A DNA stretch of 33,945 bases from Bacillota bacterium (GCA_023413135.1 JAEZQK010000098.1:1-33945), one strand, 5' to 3'; numbered from the stretch's first letter, positions 15,292 to 24,504 are shown. Translations and numbers: made by a program. The notes: a model not told the origin generated them from the sequence alone.

Positions 15292-16200
15292 TTGATCCGT
15301 TATACCTTTGAAACCTTCCGTGCCAACCGCAGCTATGCCAGTATCATCGACAGTCCGGCACAACTTTGCATACAGCATACCCATGATTACTTCGAGATTT
15401 CTCTGGTGCGAAGCGGTGCGTGCATCCATCACATCAACGATGGGCTGCAAAGGCTGCAGGTTGGATGCTTGAATTTCATCCGGCCAAGCGATTTCCATTT
15501 TTATCAACCCTTGACATCCGATTTTTCCATTATCAACGTGCTCATCCCCCAGGAGACGGTCCGGGCGCTGTTTGATTATCTTGGCAACGGATTTGAGCCC
15601 GCTCGCCTGCTGGATGCGCCGCTGTCCCCGGTGGCCCATATGGCCATGGCGGACTTTGGCGCACTGCAAAACGAGCTGGAGCAGCTGATGCTCTACAAAA
15701 AGCTGCTGGGCGAAAAGGCGGACGCCATGTTCAACATTACCTTGATGAACATGGTCACCAGGCATTTCCCCATGGCTCTGGCCCACAACCATACGGATAT
15801 CCCCTCCTGGCTCCGCCTGCTGATATTGGAAATGCTGAAAAAGGAGAACTTTTCCCAAGGGATAACCGCCATGTACAGGCTGTGCGGCAAAACGCCGGAG
15901 CACCTGTCCCGCTCCTGCCAAAAATACCTTGGCATGCCCCCTGGCCGGCTGATCAACGAAATCCGGCTTCACCACGCGGCCGTTTTGCTTGTAAGCACGG
16001 AGGAAAAGATCATCGATATCTGCCACGAGGCCGGTTTTGATAACCTGAGCAATTTTTATCATCTATTTCAAAAAATGTACAGCATGGCACCCAAGACATT
16101 CCGCCGCATGCAGGATACGTCGCGCATCGCGGGTGGCGCTATCGCCTCGGTGATGCTTCCCACCCCCATTCCGGTCGCACCGCCGCCACCGATGGCATAA
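15292..16200 (+). CDS. AraC-family regulator, cupin sensor domain
   Basis: Transcription factor of 302 residues. The N-terminal cupin-like domain (about 1-125; HTHDYFEISLV, CLNFIRPSDFHFY) probably binds a sugar, and a linker leads to two helix-turn-helix units (about 185-285; the second is around IIDICHEAGFDNLSNFYHLFQKMY). A Pro-rich tail (PTPIPVAPPPPMA) is unusual. The start is TTG 15292, with GGAGGGAGG 6 bases upstream; no ATG fits. It diverges from the GRE operon, the normal arrangement for its activator. It is similar in its cupin part to the second AraC protein at 22397 (compare FDYLGNGFEPARLLD with FDYLAEGFKPKRLLD). Confidence 0.9.
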   Translation: MIRYTFETFRANRSYASIIDSPAQLCIQHTHDYFEISLVRSGACIHHINDGLQRLQVGCLNFIRPSDFHFYQPLTSDFSIINVLIPQETVRALFDYLGNGFEPARLLDAPLSPVAHMAMADFGALQNELEQLMLYKKLLGEKADAMFNITLMNMVTRHFPMALAHNHTDIPSWLRLLILEMLKKENFSQGITAMYRLCGKTPEHLSRSCQKYLGMPPGRLINEIRLHHAAVLLVSTEEKIIDICHEAGFDNLSNFYHLFQKMYSMAPKTFRRMQDTSRIAGGAIASVMLPTPIPVAPPPPMA

Positions 16201-16231
16201 ATGAGTTACAGCCCACACCGGGCACACGCAG

Positions 16232-16265
16232 AAAAAGAGGGATCGCAGCCGCGGTCCCCCTTTTT
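16232..16265. terminator. Bidirectional terminator between convergent genes
   Basis: AAAAAGAGGGA (16232-16242) pairs with TCCCCCTTTTT (16255-16265) with one mismatch, flanking a GC-rich loop. T runs on both strands let it serve the AraC gene and the convergent binding-protein gene. Confidence 0.8.
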
Positions 16266-16290
16266 GGTGATAACGATATTGAATCCGCCG

Positions 16291-17799
16291 TTACTTCGCC
16301 TTGTATGCATCAATCTGCGCTTGCAGTTCGGCTAGGATCTTGTCAAGACCGGCGTCCTTTTGCATTTGGATGTAGTCCGCCAGATCCTTTTCGGGATTCT
16401 TGGACAAGCCGTAGAGCAGCGGCTTTCCGAATTCCTCAAACAGGGCATCGCGCCTGGCCAGCTCGTTCTTGATGGCCTCATCGCCGGGGAAGAAGGAAAC
16501 AGTGGGGGATACGATAAACCTGGGATTGGCGGCGAACTCGGCGTTCTTCTGCCAGCTTTCCGCGCTCCTGGGGCCGGAGGATTTCATCAAGTAGTCCCGC
16601 CACAGGCCCCACTGGCCGGACCAATCGATGTAGTTGCTGGTATCCGCCGTCATGCCTTCGGGATATTCAAAGGAGTCGTCCTTCTTCACGTAGGTCTTGC
16701 CTTCGATGCCGTACAGCACAGCTTCATAAACGGCGGGGTCCGTGGACAAAAGATCCAGGAACATGAGGGCACGCTCCGGGTTTGCGGCGTTTCTGTTGAT
16801 GCATATTACGTTGTCGATGGGAGAACGCTGGGTCCACATGCCATCGGGATACACTTCGGAGTACCTGTAGCCGGGCTTGTTCAGGTTGTTGTCGAAGTAT
16901 ACATATTCCATGGTCTCGATGCCAAAGATCTTCAGGGACTTGGGCTCATTGAAGTGGGCATCGCGGTTGACCAGCAGGTCCTTGGGCATCAGCCCTTCCT
17001 GCACCCACTTGGTGTTCCAGCGCACGATCTCGGCAAACAGCTCCGTCTGCTCCAGCGGCAGCAGGGTGATGGACGGGTCGTCCAGCTTGTAGGTGAAATT
17101 ATGGTAGTTGAAGGAGAAGTCGAAGTTGTACTTGGGGTAAAGGAGCCAGCCGGTGGTGGTCATGTTGACATCGGCAGTTTCCCAATAGTGCTTGTCGGGC
17201 AGCTTCGCCTGCACCTCGTGCATCACCCGGTCCAGGTCTTCAACGGTTTTGATTGAGCCGTTTTCGATGGTGATGCCGGCAGCCTCCATGCCGGAGTCCA
17301 CTTCGTTCCATTTGACTAGGGGCTTGTTGACAAATACCGGCGTCCAGGGGATGCACAAAAGCTTGCCGCCGCTCATGGCGCCCTGAATGAAGCCGGCCTC
17401 GTTAAGCCGCCTGTAATATTCCGGCATATGGGCGGGGGCCAGTTCCTTAAGGTCAAGGTATGCGTCCTTATTGACCATCTTGGGATACATCAGCCATGTC
17501 CCGTCAAAGTTCATGTCATAGTCGTCGCCGGAGGCGCACATCAGCTGGATCTTGTCCTGATAATCGTTCCAGGGGATAAAGGTAACTTCCAGCTTGGCAT
17601 TCAGCCTGTCCTTGACCAGCTCCGTGACATAGTTCCACACATCGTCGGTCGCCGCACGCTTGTCACCAGGGAAGTACAGGCGCAACGTTACTTCGTTGAG
17701 CGCCGCACTGTCGGCCAATGCTGCCAAGGGAAGCAGCAGCCCGGCCAGCAGCACCATCACAACTGTGATGGCAAAGCTTTTTGCGAGTGTCCTTTTCAT
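16291..17799 (-). CDS. Extracellular sugar-binding protein, LplA/DUF3502 type
   Basis: Solute-binding protein of 502 residues, the long form typical of LplA/LipO-like proteins that bind oligosaccharides from host or plant glycans. The signal peptide (MKRTLAKSFAITVVMVLLAG) ends in LAALA without a lipobox cysteine, which is uncommon for a Gram-positive binding protein. Family features include LRLYFPGDKR at the start, a WNDYQDKIQLMCASGDDYD segment and a DNVICINRNAANPERALMFL region near residue 330. I use ATG 17799, since AAGGAG lies 8 bases upstream; the ATG two codons earlier is too close to it. It is the last gene after two permeases. A stem-loop (17824-17842) precedes it. Confidence 0.88.
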   Translation of the reverse strand: MKRTLAKSFAITVVMVLLAGLLLPLAALADSAALNEVTLRLYFPGDKRAATDDVWNYVTELVKDRLNAKLEVTFIPWNDYQDKIQLMCASGDDYDMNFDGTWLMYPKMVNKDAYLDLKELAPAHMPEYYRRLNEAGFIQGAMSGGKLLCIPWTPVFVNKPLVKWNEVDSGMEAAGITIENGSIKTVEDLDRVMHEVQAKLPDKHYWETADVNMTTTGWLLYPKYNFDFSFNYHNFTYKLDDPSITLLPLEQTELFAEIVRWNTKWVQEGLMPKDLLVNRDAHFNEPKSLKIFGIETMEYVYFDNNLNKPGYRYSEVYPDGMWTQRSPIDNVICINRNAANPERALMFLDLLSTDPAVYEAVLYGIEGKTYVKKDDSFEYPEGMTADTSNYIDWSGQWGLWRDYLMKSSGPRSAESWQKNAEFAANPRFIVSPTVSFFPGDEAIKNELARRDALFEEFGKPLLYGLSKNPEKDLADYIQMQKDAGLDKILAELQAQIDAYKAK

Positions 17800-17823
17800 A
17801 ATCATCTCTCCTTTTTATTTTCC

Positions 17824-17842
17824 GACCAGCCTTGGCTGGGTC
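17824..17842 (-). other. Intercistronic stem-loop before the second binding-protein gene
   Basis: GACCAGCC (17824-17831) pairs with GGCTGGGTC (17834-17842) with one bulged base and a 2-nt turn, directly after the permease stop codon. It probably shapes processing so that the binding protein is made in excess. Confidence 0.6.
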
Positions 17843-17844
17843 AG

Positions 17845-18723
17845 TTAGTTTTTGACGGCGCCCAGCATAATGCCCTTGACAAAATACCGCTGCACAAACG
17901 GATAGGCAAATATGATGGGGCCGATGGTGACGATGCACGTAGCCAGCTTGACCCCTTCGGCCGGGATCAGCCTGTTGGGATCGATCATACGCGCACCTTC
18001 CTCGGAGTTTTTCAGAAAGTTGATGTTGGAAACGATGGAGCGCAAAAGGATCTGCAAAGGCTGAAGATCCGAATTGTCGATGAGCATGATGCCAAGCCAC
18101 CAGTCGTTCCAGTACCCAAGCGCAATGAACAGGCTGACTGTAGCCAATACCGGCGTGGACAGGGGCAGTATGATCCGGAAGAAGGTCAATATGTCGCCGG
18201 CGCCGTCGATCTTTGCCGATTCATGCATTTCATCGGGGATGGTTTCAAAGTAGTTGCGGATGAGCATCACGTTGAAGCCGTTGACCAGCATGGGGATGAT
18301 CAGGGCAAGGATGTTGTTTTTCAGCCGCAGGAAGTTGACCGTGATGATGTACCATGACACCATGCCGCCGTTGAACAAAAGGGTTAGGATTACATACAGC
18401 GACAAGGCCTTGCGCAGGCGGAAGCGCTTGAGCGATATGGGGTAGGCCAGCATGGCGCAAAACATCAGCCCAAAAGCGGTGCCGGCAAACGTTACGATAA
18501 TGGAGACCGTATAGGCGTTCACAACGAACCTGGGCTCAATGAACAAAAGCTGGTATGCTTTCAGGCTGAATTGTTTTGGCACCAGCTTGTAGCCCTCGCT
18601 GCGTATCTCCTGCTCATCGGTAAAGGAGCCGCCCAGCACCAGCAGAAAAGGGATCAGGCACATAAAGGCAAATACGCCTGTAACAATGTAGATCAGCAGC
18701 CTGGATTTTGTCATCTTCTTCAT
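17845..18723 (-). CDS. Carbohydrate ABC transporter permease, LplC/MalG type
   Basis: Membrane subunit of 292 residues with six hydrophobic segments. The EAA loop reads ESAKIDGAGDILTFFRIILP, and the C-terminal FVKGIMLGAVKN is characteristic of the group. ATG 18723 lies 8 bases after the stop of the upstream permease, with GAGGTGG as ribosome site; a second ATG three codons on is also possible. It forms the channel with the LplB-type subunit. Confidence 0.9.
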   Translation of the reverse strand: MKKMTKSRLLIYIVTGVFAFMCLIPFLLVLGGSFTDEQEIRSEGYKLVPKQFSLKAYQLLFIEPRFVVNAYTVSIIVTFAGTAFGLMFCAMLAYPISLKRFRLRKALSLYVILTLLFNGGMVSWYIITVNFLRLKNNILALIIPMLVNGFNVMLIRNYFETIPDEMHESAKIDGAGDILTFFRIILPLSTPVLATVSLFIALGYWNDWWLGIMLIDNSDLQPLQILLRSIVSNINFLKNSEEGARMIDPNRLIPAEGVKLATCIVTIGPIIFAYPFVQRYFVKGIMLGAVKN

Positions 18724-18731
18724 ACGCCACC

Positions 18732-19703
18732 TCAGAAAAGGGAGGATGCGCCTTGCATCCTCCTGGCAAGGCCGTTGCATACAAGCAACAGCACAAAAGA
18801 GATGACGGATTGATACAGGCTTGCCGCCGAAGACATGCCGATATCGCCCAGCTTGCGAAGATTGCGGTAAATAAAGGTATCCAGCACGTCGGTGGTGGGG
18901 TACAACATGGAATTGTCGCCGACGATCCCGTAGAACATGCCGAAATCCGCGTTCATGATCCGGCCGACCTGCAAAAGCACAAGTATGGTCATGGTCGGCA
19001 AAAGCATGGGGATGGTGATGCGCATGGCCTGCTGCATGCGGCCCGCGCCGTCGATCTGCGCCGCCTCAAAAATGGTTGGGTCAATGCCCGTGATTGTGGC
19101 CAGATAGATCACCGCGTTGTAGCCCACAAACTTCCACAGCGTTACGCCAAGCAGTATCGCCGGCCAGTATTCCGCAGAGGTATACCAATCTATCCGTTTT
19201 CCGCCCAAGCTAACGATCAGGCCGTTCAAGGCGCCGCCCTGCTCGCCGAAAATGCCGTAAACGAATACGCCCACAACGATCCAGGACATGAAATACGGGA
19301 GAAAGGAAAAGGACTGTATAAGCTTTCTGTAACGCACGCTGATAATTTCATTCAAAAGCAGCGCAAATGTGACCGCTGCCAGAACGCCCGACAGGATAAA
19401 TACGCAGTTTAGGGTCAAGGTGTTCACGGTGGCCCTAAGTGTTCCGGAGGAGGTGAACAGATAAATAAAATTGTAGTAGATCGGCTTTTGCCATGCACTG
19501 CCGAAGATGCCGGTGCCGAACTTAAAATCCTTGAACGCGATCAATATCCCGGCAAGCGGCAGGTAAGAAAACAAAAACAGCAGCAGGGCACCCGGCAGCG
19601 CCAGCAAAAGGAGCGACCTGTCCTTTATCAGGCTTTTGAGCATGGCCGGAGCCTTTGCTCCCCCTTTTGTGCGGCCGCGTTTATTTGTCATCAAAGCTGT
19701 CAT
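18732..19703 (-). CDS. Carbohydrate ABC transporter permease, LplB type
   Basis: Membrane subunit of 323 residues, with a basic head (TNKRGRTKGG), six hydrophobic segments and a clear EAA loop (EAAQIDGAGRMQQAMRITIP). ATG 19703 is chosen because AAGGGG lies 8 bases upstream; the frame extends 12 codons further without support. First gene of the second CUT1 operon (permease, permease, binding protein), located just downstream of the YesN-like regulator on the same strand. A strong -10 box precedes it. Confidence 0.9.
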   Translation of the reverse strand: MTALMTNKRGRTKGGAKAPAMLKSLIKDRSLLLLALPGALLLFLFSYLPLAGILIAFKDFKFGTGIFGSAWQKPIYYNFIYLFTSSGTLRATVNTLTLNCVFILSGVLAAVTFALLLNEIISVRYRKLIQSFSFLPYFMSWIVVGVFVYGIFGEQGGALNGLIVSLGGKRIDWYTSAEYWPAILLGVTLWKFVGYNAVIYLATITGIDPTIFEAAQIDGAGRMQQAMRITIPMLLPTMTILVLLQVGRIMNADFGMFYGIVGDNSMLYPTTDVLDTFIYRNLRKLGDIGMSSAASLYQSVISFVLLLVCNGLARRMQGASSLF

Positions 19704-19775
19704 CCATAAAGCCCCTTCCGGTGATGAACCTGTTTCCAACCGCAGGGTTGTTACGTTTTCATCTCTTTTGAGTTC

Positions 19776-19804
19776 ATTATAGGGGCTGCCGTTTTGCCGA
19801 TAAA
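19776..19804 (-). promoter_or_regulatory. Putative promoter of the second CUT1 operon
   Basis: A perfect TATAAT (19781-19776) lies 17 bases from TTTATC (19804-19799) on the minus strand, in the gap after the regulator gene. The weak -35 box fits a promoter that needs an activator, plausibly the YesN-like protein encoded next to it. Confidence 0.55.
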
Positions 19805-19856
19805 CAATAAAAATTCGTTTTTTGCTTCGCAGATTATTGATATTGCATGGCTTTGA

Positions 19857-22154
19857 TCATGATTGGGCCCCTATTTCATGGCATTCCCTGAATTCGGACG
19901 GCGTCAAGCCCACCTCCTTGCGGAAGGCTGCGCAAAAATAGCTGACATTCGCAAAGCCGACCTTTTGCGGGATATCATTGACCTTGATACCGGTATGCAC
20001 AAGCAACTGCTTGGCTCTTTCAATGCGCGCCTGGCGGATATAGCTGTTGATGTTGACGGCCGTAGTTTCTTTGTATATCTTGGAAAAATAATATGGCGCG
20101 TATCCCACGGCGCTTGCGATCACTTCAACGGACAGGCAGGGATCGCCAAGGTTGTCCAGGATATATTTGCGCGCTTTTTCCACCAATTCGCCATGCTTTT
20201 GCGTTTTCGTTCGCCCGATGCCGCTGAGAAATTGCTCATATTCCAAAAACACCGAGCACAGCCATTCCTTGGCCTGGTCGATGGTCTCCATCTCTTTGAG
20301 TATGTTGGAAAGGTCCTCCATGTAGGAGGTAAACCTTCTCCCCTCCGGTCCCGCGATCTGTATGAACTCATACAGGCAGGACATGGCCGTTTGAAAGAAG
20401 ATGTGCACGCTTTGGGCATAGGCGTGGTTCTTCAGCGAATCTGCCAGGCCACCCAGGCAGGTGGCAAAATCCTTCCTTTTGTTTTGGCGGATCGCCTCAA
20501 TCAATCCTTGCGCCGGCTCCGCCGGATAGGGAAGGTCCGATGCCAGGCGCTCCGACACGAGCTCATCGTCAATGATCCTGTTGGGGCCAAGCAAAAAGCG
20601 GTGCTTGACCATGTCAAGGGCATGCTGGTAGACTGCCGCGCACTGCTTCGGCCCTTCCGACCGGCCGCCGATGCCGATGGTCAGGGTGATCCCGGTATCC
20701 TGCTCAAAGGCCCGGCGAAGGTCCTCCAACGCCTGGTGCACCTCTTGCAGCCCTGTGCATTCATCCGGCTTGATCTTCAATAAAATCGCGGCCGAGCCAT
20801 CAAACATATCCACTGCATGGCAAGCAAAAGCATTGGACGCGCACCTTAACGCCATGCTTCTCAAAAGCGCCTTACAGGCGCCCTGGGCCGCCTCGTGCAG
20901 GCTTTGGTAACGGTCGATGCTGGCCGCCGCGATGTAGGACGGAAACAGCTCCTGGGCAAAATGAAGATGCGAAAGTTCCTTCAGCCGGTCCGCTTCCCCG
21001 GCAAGGCGCAAAAGATGCCGCAGGTATTCCTCGCGGAGCGCGGCGGCCTGGCCTTTGCTCTTCTGCTCCAGGTCCCGTATGAACGCCTCGCTCTGGGTTA
21101 GCACGTAGGAAATTACTTTGGCTTCGTTGCCCTCCGCCTTGTGCCCGAACCGGGAGCGCAGCGCCGCATCCACAATGGAGCGCAGGGGATTGTAAATGTT
21201 CCTGGAGACAAGATAGGACATCAGGCAGGAGACAAGCAGCGCAGCAAAAGCGATAAAGATAAAAAGGTTCTGCGTTTTCCCCATGCCGGTCATCAGTGCG
21301 TCCAGCGGCTTGACACTGATGGCATACAGCCCGGTCACGCCGCTTTTGTTATAGGATATAATATAATTGCCGTGATCTATTTTTGTTTCCAGTGTTCCCT
21401 TGGCCAGGCCATCCCGCAAGACGGCTTGGAAATACGCCGTATTCGCGATGCTCAGCGTTCCGTCATAATCCGGCGAATGAAAGACCACCTCTCCATTTTC
21501 ATCGGCGATGATATTCAGGCCGCCGCGCCGGAAAAGCAAATCGTCGTTGATCCTGCGGCAGTCAAGGTTCATGATGATGGCGCTGTTAAGACAATCTCCA
21601 GCCCTCGCGTCGCCAGGAAGGATCAGCGAGGCCGTCCGGATGGGCGAGGAGGTGTCATACAGTGCCTGTGGTGTAATGATGCTGAATGCCATTTCAACGC
21701 CCGGCACAGTGTGTACACGTACCGGCTGCTGCCCGGTAAATTGCTCAATGCCGATTTTTGATTCGCCCGCCAGCAGATAATCGTTGATTGACCGGTTGTA
21801 CAGAAGAATGGAATAGATGTTGCTGTTTAAAAGACGGATGGATTTCATGAGCAGGCAAGCCCTGCTTGCCACATTAACATTGTAGGTGCGGGCATTCAAG
21901 TATTCAAAGGCATAAAAATCCTGCTGCAGCAGCACACCAAACTGCTGGAACTGCTTTATCTGGCCGTCGAGTTCACCGCTTAACTGCTCCAGGCCCTTCA
22001 GGTTCTCTTCCAGCAGCATCATATGCATGCTGCGCATGGAAATGCTTGCATACAGCATTGCAAGCGCCAGCACAATGATAAGGCAAATCAAGGTGATCAT
22101 CAAAACCGTCCTGATAAATAGGGCCCGCTTATGGATCCTGTTGCCCAGCAGCAT
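19857..22154 (-). CDS. Membrane-anchored YesN/AraC-type regulator
   Basis: Protein of 765 residues combining sensing and DNA binding. A first membrane segment (about 14-36), an extracytoplasmic Cache-like sensor (40-295) and a second membrane segment (297-316) are followed by a cytoplasmic linker. The C-terminal AraC double helix-turn-helix (about 660-760) includes VIASAVGYAPYYFSKIYKE and ends in the family signature FCAAFRKEVGLTPSEFRE. Such proteins sense glycans at the cell surface directly. ATG 22154 has AAGGAG 10 bases upstream. It lies upstream of the second CUT1 operon, the arrangement seen for LplA-type transporters, so it most likely activates that operon. Confidence 0.9.
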   Translation of the reverse strand: MLLGNRIHKRALFIRTVLMITLICLIIVLALAMLYASISMRSMHMMLLEENLKGLEQLSGELDGQIKQFQQFGVLLQQDFYAFEYLNARTYNVNVASRACLLMKSIRLLNSNIYSILLYNRSINDYLLAGESKIGIEQFTGQQPVRVHTVPGVEMAFSIITPQALYDTSSPIRTASLILPGDARAGDCLNSAIIMNLDCRRINDDLLFRRGGLNIIADENGEVVFHSPDYDGTLSIANTAYFQAVLRDGLAKGTLETKIDHGNYIISYNKSGVTGLYAISVKPLDALMTGMGKTQNLFIFIAFAALLVSCLMSYLVSRNIYNPLRSIVDAALRSRFGHKAEGNEAKVISYVLTQSEAFIRDLEQKSKGQAAALREEYLRHLLRLAGEADRLKELSHLHFAQELFPSYIAAASIDRYQSLHEAAQGACKALLRSMALRCASNAFACHAVDMFDGSAAILLKIKPDECTGLQEVHQALEDLRRAFEQDTGITLTIGIGGRSEGPKQCAAVYQHALDMVKHRFLLGPNRIIDDELVSERLASDLPYPAEPAQGLIEAIRQNKRKDFATCLGGLADSLKNHAYAQSVHIFFQTAMSCLYEFIQIAGPEGRRFTSYMEDLSNILKEMETIDQAKEWLCSVFLEYEQFLSGIGRTKTQKHGELVEKARKYILDNLGDPCLSVEVIASAVGYAPYYFSKIYKETTAVNINSYIRQARIERAKQLLVHTGIKVNDIPQKVGFANVSYFCAAFRKEVGLTPSEFRECHEIGAQS

Positions 22155-22319
22155 GGTCCGGTCGCTCCTTCCACATGGGGCGCCGGGAGTTCAAAGCCTT
22201 GGCGCAATGTGCCCTCCCGGCCCAAAGTATCACTTTTTTGATGCGCCTCATTTGCATCGAATGCATTTTCATTGCACGAAATAGTCGGTTCAGCCTATTT
22301 TCATGTACTTTTTAAAAGC

Positions 22320-22366
22320 ATTATATCTTAATTGCAGCACATCATCTTGTGCCAATATGATATAAT
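22320..22366. promoter_or_regulatory. Divergent -10 boxes around an operator-like dyad
   Basis: A minus-strand TATAAT (22325-22320) for the YesN-like gene and a plus-strand extended -10 (TGATATAAT, 22358-22366) for the AraC gene face apart. Between them TTG..GCAC (22332-22340) and GTGCCAA (22349-22355) form an interrupted dyad. One bound regulator could control both genes. Confidence 0.5.
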
Positions 22367-22396
22367 CGTTGTTGTACATTGATGGGAGGAATTGAT

Positions 22397-23242
22397 ATGG
22401 ATGCACAGCACTTAAAGTGGTCCAGCTATATGCGGCAGGATATGGAGTGCGACGGCAGCTTCTTTACCTCCGACTATTTTTTATCCACGCTGCATGATCA
22501 CGATTTTTATGAGCTTTGCCTCGTCATAAAAGGGCGAATCCTCCATTGCTTTAACGGCCAGCAGCAGGAACTGCTGGAAGGTGACCTTATATTCATCCGG
22601 CCGAGGGATATTCACCGGTTTGAAAAGGTTGAAGGCGAGCGTTTTCAATTTATTAACCTGGCGATCCTTCCGCGGGTTATTGACGCAATGTTTGATTATC
22701 TTGCCGAGGGGTTTAAGCCCAAACGTCTGCTCGATACAAATGACCCGCCCAAGACCACGGTTTCCAAAAGTGATCTCAATGATCTGGTTATCAAATTTGA
22801 AGGCTTTATCCTTTTGCCGCACCCTTCCAGCGACGCCATCAATACAGAACTGCGTTTGTTCCTAGCCCAATTATTCGGGCGTTTTTTCCCAGCCAGGACA
22901 TGGGAGGCCAAAACGCCGGTGCCCACTTGGCTTGCCTGGCTTCATCATGAAATGCAGAAAAGCGAAAACTTCGTAAGCGGCGTGGCCATGATGCAAAAAC
23001 TGGCCTGCAAAGCGCAGGCCCATATCTGCCGCGAATTCAAACGCTATTATCACATTACGCCTACAAGCTTCATTACCGAATTGCGCCTTTCACACGCATG
23101 CAAGCTTTTGAGCAATAGCTGCATAAAAGTAATTGATATCGCTATCGGTGTGGGTTTTCAAAGCTTGAGCCACTTTTGCCATGAATTTAAAAAGGCATAC
23201 GGTGTAACCCCCAGCGAGTACCGCAAAGACACCAACGGATGA
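22397..23242 (+). CDS. AraC-family regulator, cupin sensor domain (second copy)
   Basis: Transcription factor of 281 residues. The cupin-like domain (about 1-120; LHDHDFYELCLVIKG, DLIFIRPRDIHRF) resembles that of the AraC protein at 15292, and the C-terminal double helix-turn-helix (about 180-275) ends with FCHEFKKAYGVTPSEYRK. ATG 22397 has GGGAGGA 6 bases upstream. It is divergent from the YesN-like regulator and convergent with the MFS gene. The target is not obvious from position: candidates are the YesN gene, the MFS gene or the GH94 gene. Confidence 0.88.
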   Translation: MDAQHLKWSSYMRQDMECDGSFFTSDYFLSTLHDHDFYELCLVIKGRILHCFNGQQQELLEGDLIFIRPRDIHRFEKVEGERFQFINLAILPRVIDAMFDYLAEGFKPKRLLDTNDPPKTTVSKSDLNDLVIKFEGFILLPHPSSDAINTELRLFLAQLFGRFFPARTWEAKTPVPTWLAWLHHEMQKSENFVSGVAMMQKLACKAQAHICREFKRYYHITPTSFITELRLSHACKLLSNSCIKVIDIAIGVGFQSLSHFCHEFKKAYGVTPSEYRKDTNG

Positions 23243-23293
23243 TCGCAGTTGTTGGGGCACAAAGAACCCTCCCATATGTTCCAATCGCGCGGC

Positions 23294-24466
23294 TCAGGCA
23301 AATTCCTCGTGGTGCCGCGATGACCAAATGGCGAAGAGAATCGTGGCCCCGGCCAAGACCACGCCGGCCATCAGCATGACCCAGTTTACCCCGAACGCCT
23401 GGGAGGCCAAGCCCCCCAGATAGCCGAAAATCACACGTGACAAGACATTTCCCATCAATACGTTAAAGCTCTGCCCCGTGGCGCGCAAATCCTTGGGTAC
23501 GTGCTCATTGATGTAAACCACCATGCAGTAACTAAAGCCGGTATAGCCCATGCCATGCAGCAGGTTGACAAAAATAGCGGCGATGGGGTTTTGCAGCAAA
23601 AACAGCAGCACCCAGCGAATTACCGTGACCAGCCCCGAAAAGATCAGCACCCGGTCCAGACCGATGCGCTTCACAACACGCCTGGCCAGTATAAGGCAAG
23701 GAATCTCGGTGACCGCGCAGAAAAACAGCATGATTCCTACCTGAGCACTAGTGCCGCCGATTAATGTGAAATGGATCGGGTAAAAGCTGTAAAAGAGGCT
23801 TAAGCCCATGGAAAAGGCCAGGTAATACGCCATCACCGCCATGATGGGCTTATTCTTAAGCAGCAGCCGAAACGAAGACCGCGCCTTATCCGACCGGTGC
23901 CCCGCCACGCGGGGCATGCGCCGCATCAGCAAAAAGCAGCACATAAGCGACGCCGAGGTGATGACAAAAATACGCCCGTAGTCATCACCGATCACAAAAC
24001 CGATCAGCAGTACCGATAAACAGTAGCCTATCGTGCCGCCGGTGCGGATCTGCCCAAAATTCCACGTCTGTCCCTCGGACAGTTCCAGAACGGCGTTGTC
24101 CATTAACGGCGGTACCCCCGTGTAAACAGAGGCAAAAAGCGCCAGCACCACAAGCACAATCCAGAAATTGACCGATACGTAATACAACAGAATGATGACC
24201 GCACTGGCCAAATACAGCCCGCGTATGACGGTATTCTTGCTTTTCGCACGGTCGCTGATGCCTCCCCAAAGCATCTGAAACAGCATCACAAAAAATATAG
24301 ACACCGATACGGTCAGGCCGATCTGGGATTGGGAAAAGCCTTTGGCGGCCAAGTATAGATTCAGGTATGATCCATAAGCGGCCTGCCCCGCATAGGAGAT
24401 CATGTAAAGAATAAAAATCGACACGGGGAACGCCCCGACCATGAGCTTCGCCGACAATCGCCGCAT
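23294..24466 (-). CDS. MFS transporter, sugar/proton-symporter-like
   Basis: Integral membrane protein of 390 residues with about twelve hydrophobic segments in two halves. The loop between segments 2 and 3 carries the pattern WGGISDRAKSKN, and the central loop is basic (RRMPRVAGHRSDK). The overall look fits the MFS_1-like group related to LacY and phenylpropionate or nucleoside permeases. ATG 24466 is used; GAGGTG lies about 11 bases upstream, and the extended TTG frame lacks support. It has its own consensus promoter and lies next to the GH94 gene in the same direction, so it may import the disaccharide split by that enzyme or a related sugar (inference). Confidence 0.8.
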   Translation of the reverse strand: MRRLSAKLMVGAFPVSIFILYMISYAGQAAYGSYLNLYLAAKGFSQSQIGLTVSVSIFFVMLFQMLWGGISDRAKSKNTVIRGLYLASAVIILLYYVSVNFWIVLVVLALFASVYTGVPPLMDNAVLELSEGQTWNFGQIRTGGTIGYCLSVLLIGFVIGDDYGRIFVITSASLMCCFLLMRRMPRVAGHRSDKARSSFRLLLKNKPIMAVMAYYLAFSMGLSLFYSFYPIHFTLIGGTSAQVGIMLFFCAVTEIPCLILARRVVKRIGLDRVLIFSGLVTVIRWVLLFLLQNPIAAIFVNLLHGMGYTGFSYCMVVYINEHVPKDLRATGQSFNVLMGNVLSRVIFGYLGGLASQAFGVNWVMLMAGVVLAGATILFAIWSSRHHEEFA

Positions 24467-24504
24467 GAAACAGCCACACCTCAAATTTAACGATTACCGT
24501 AAAT

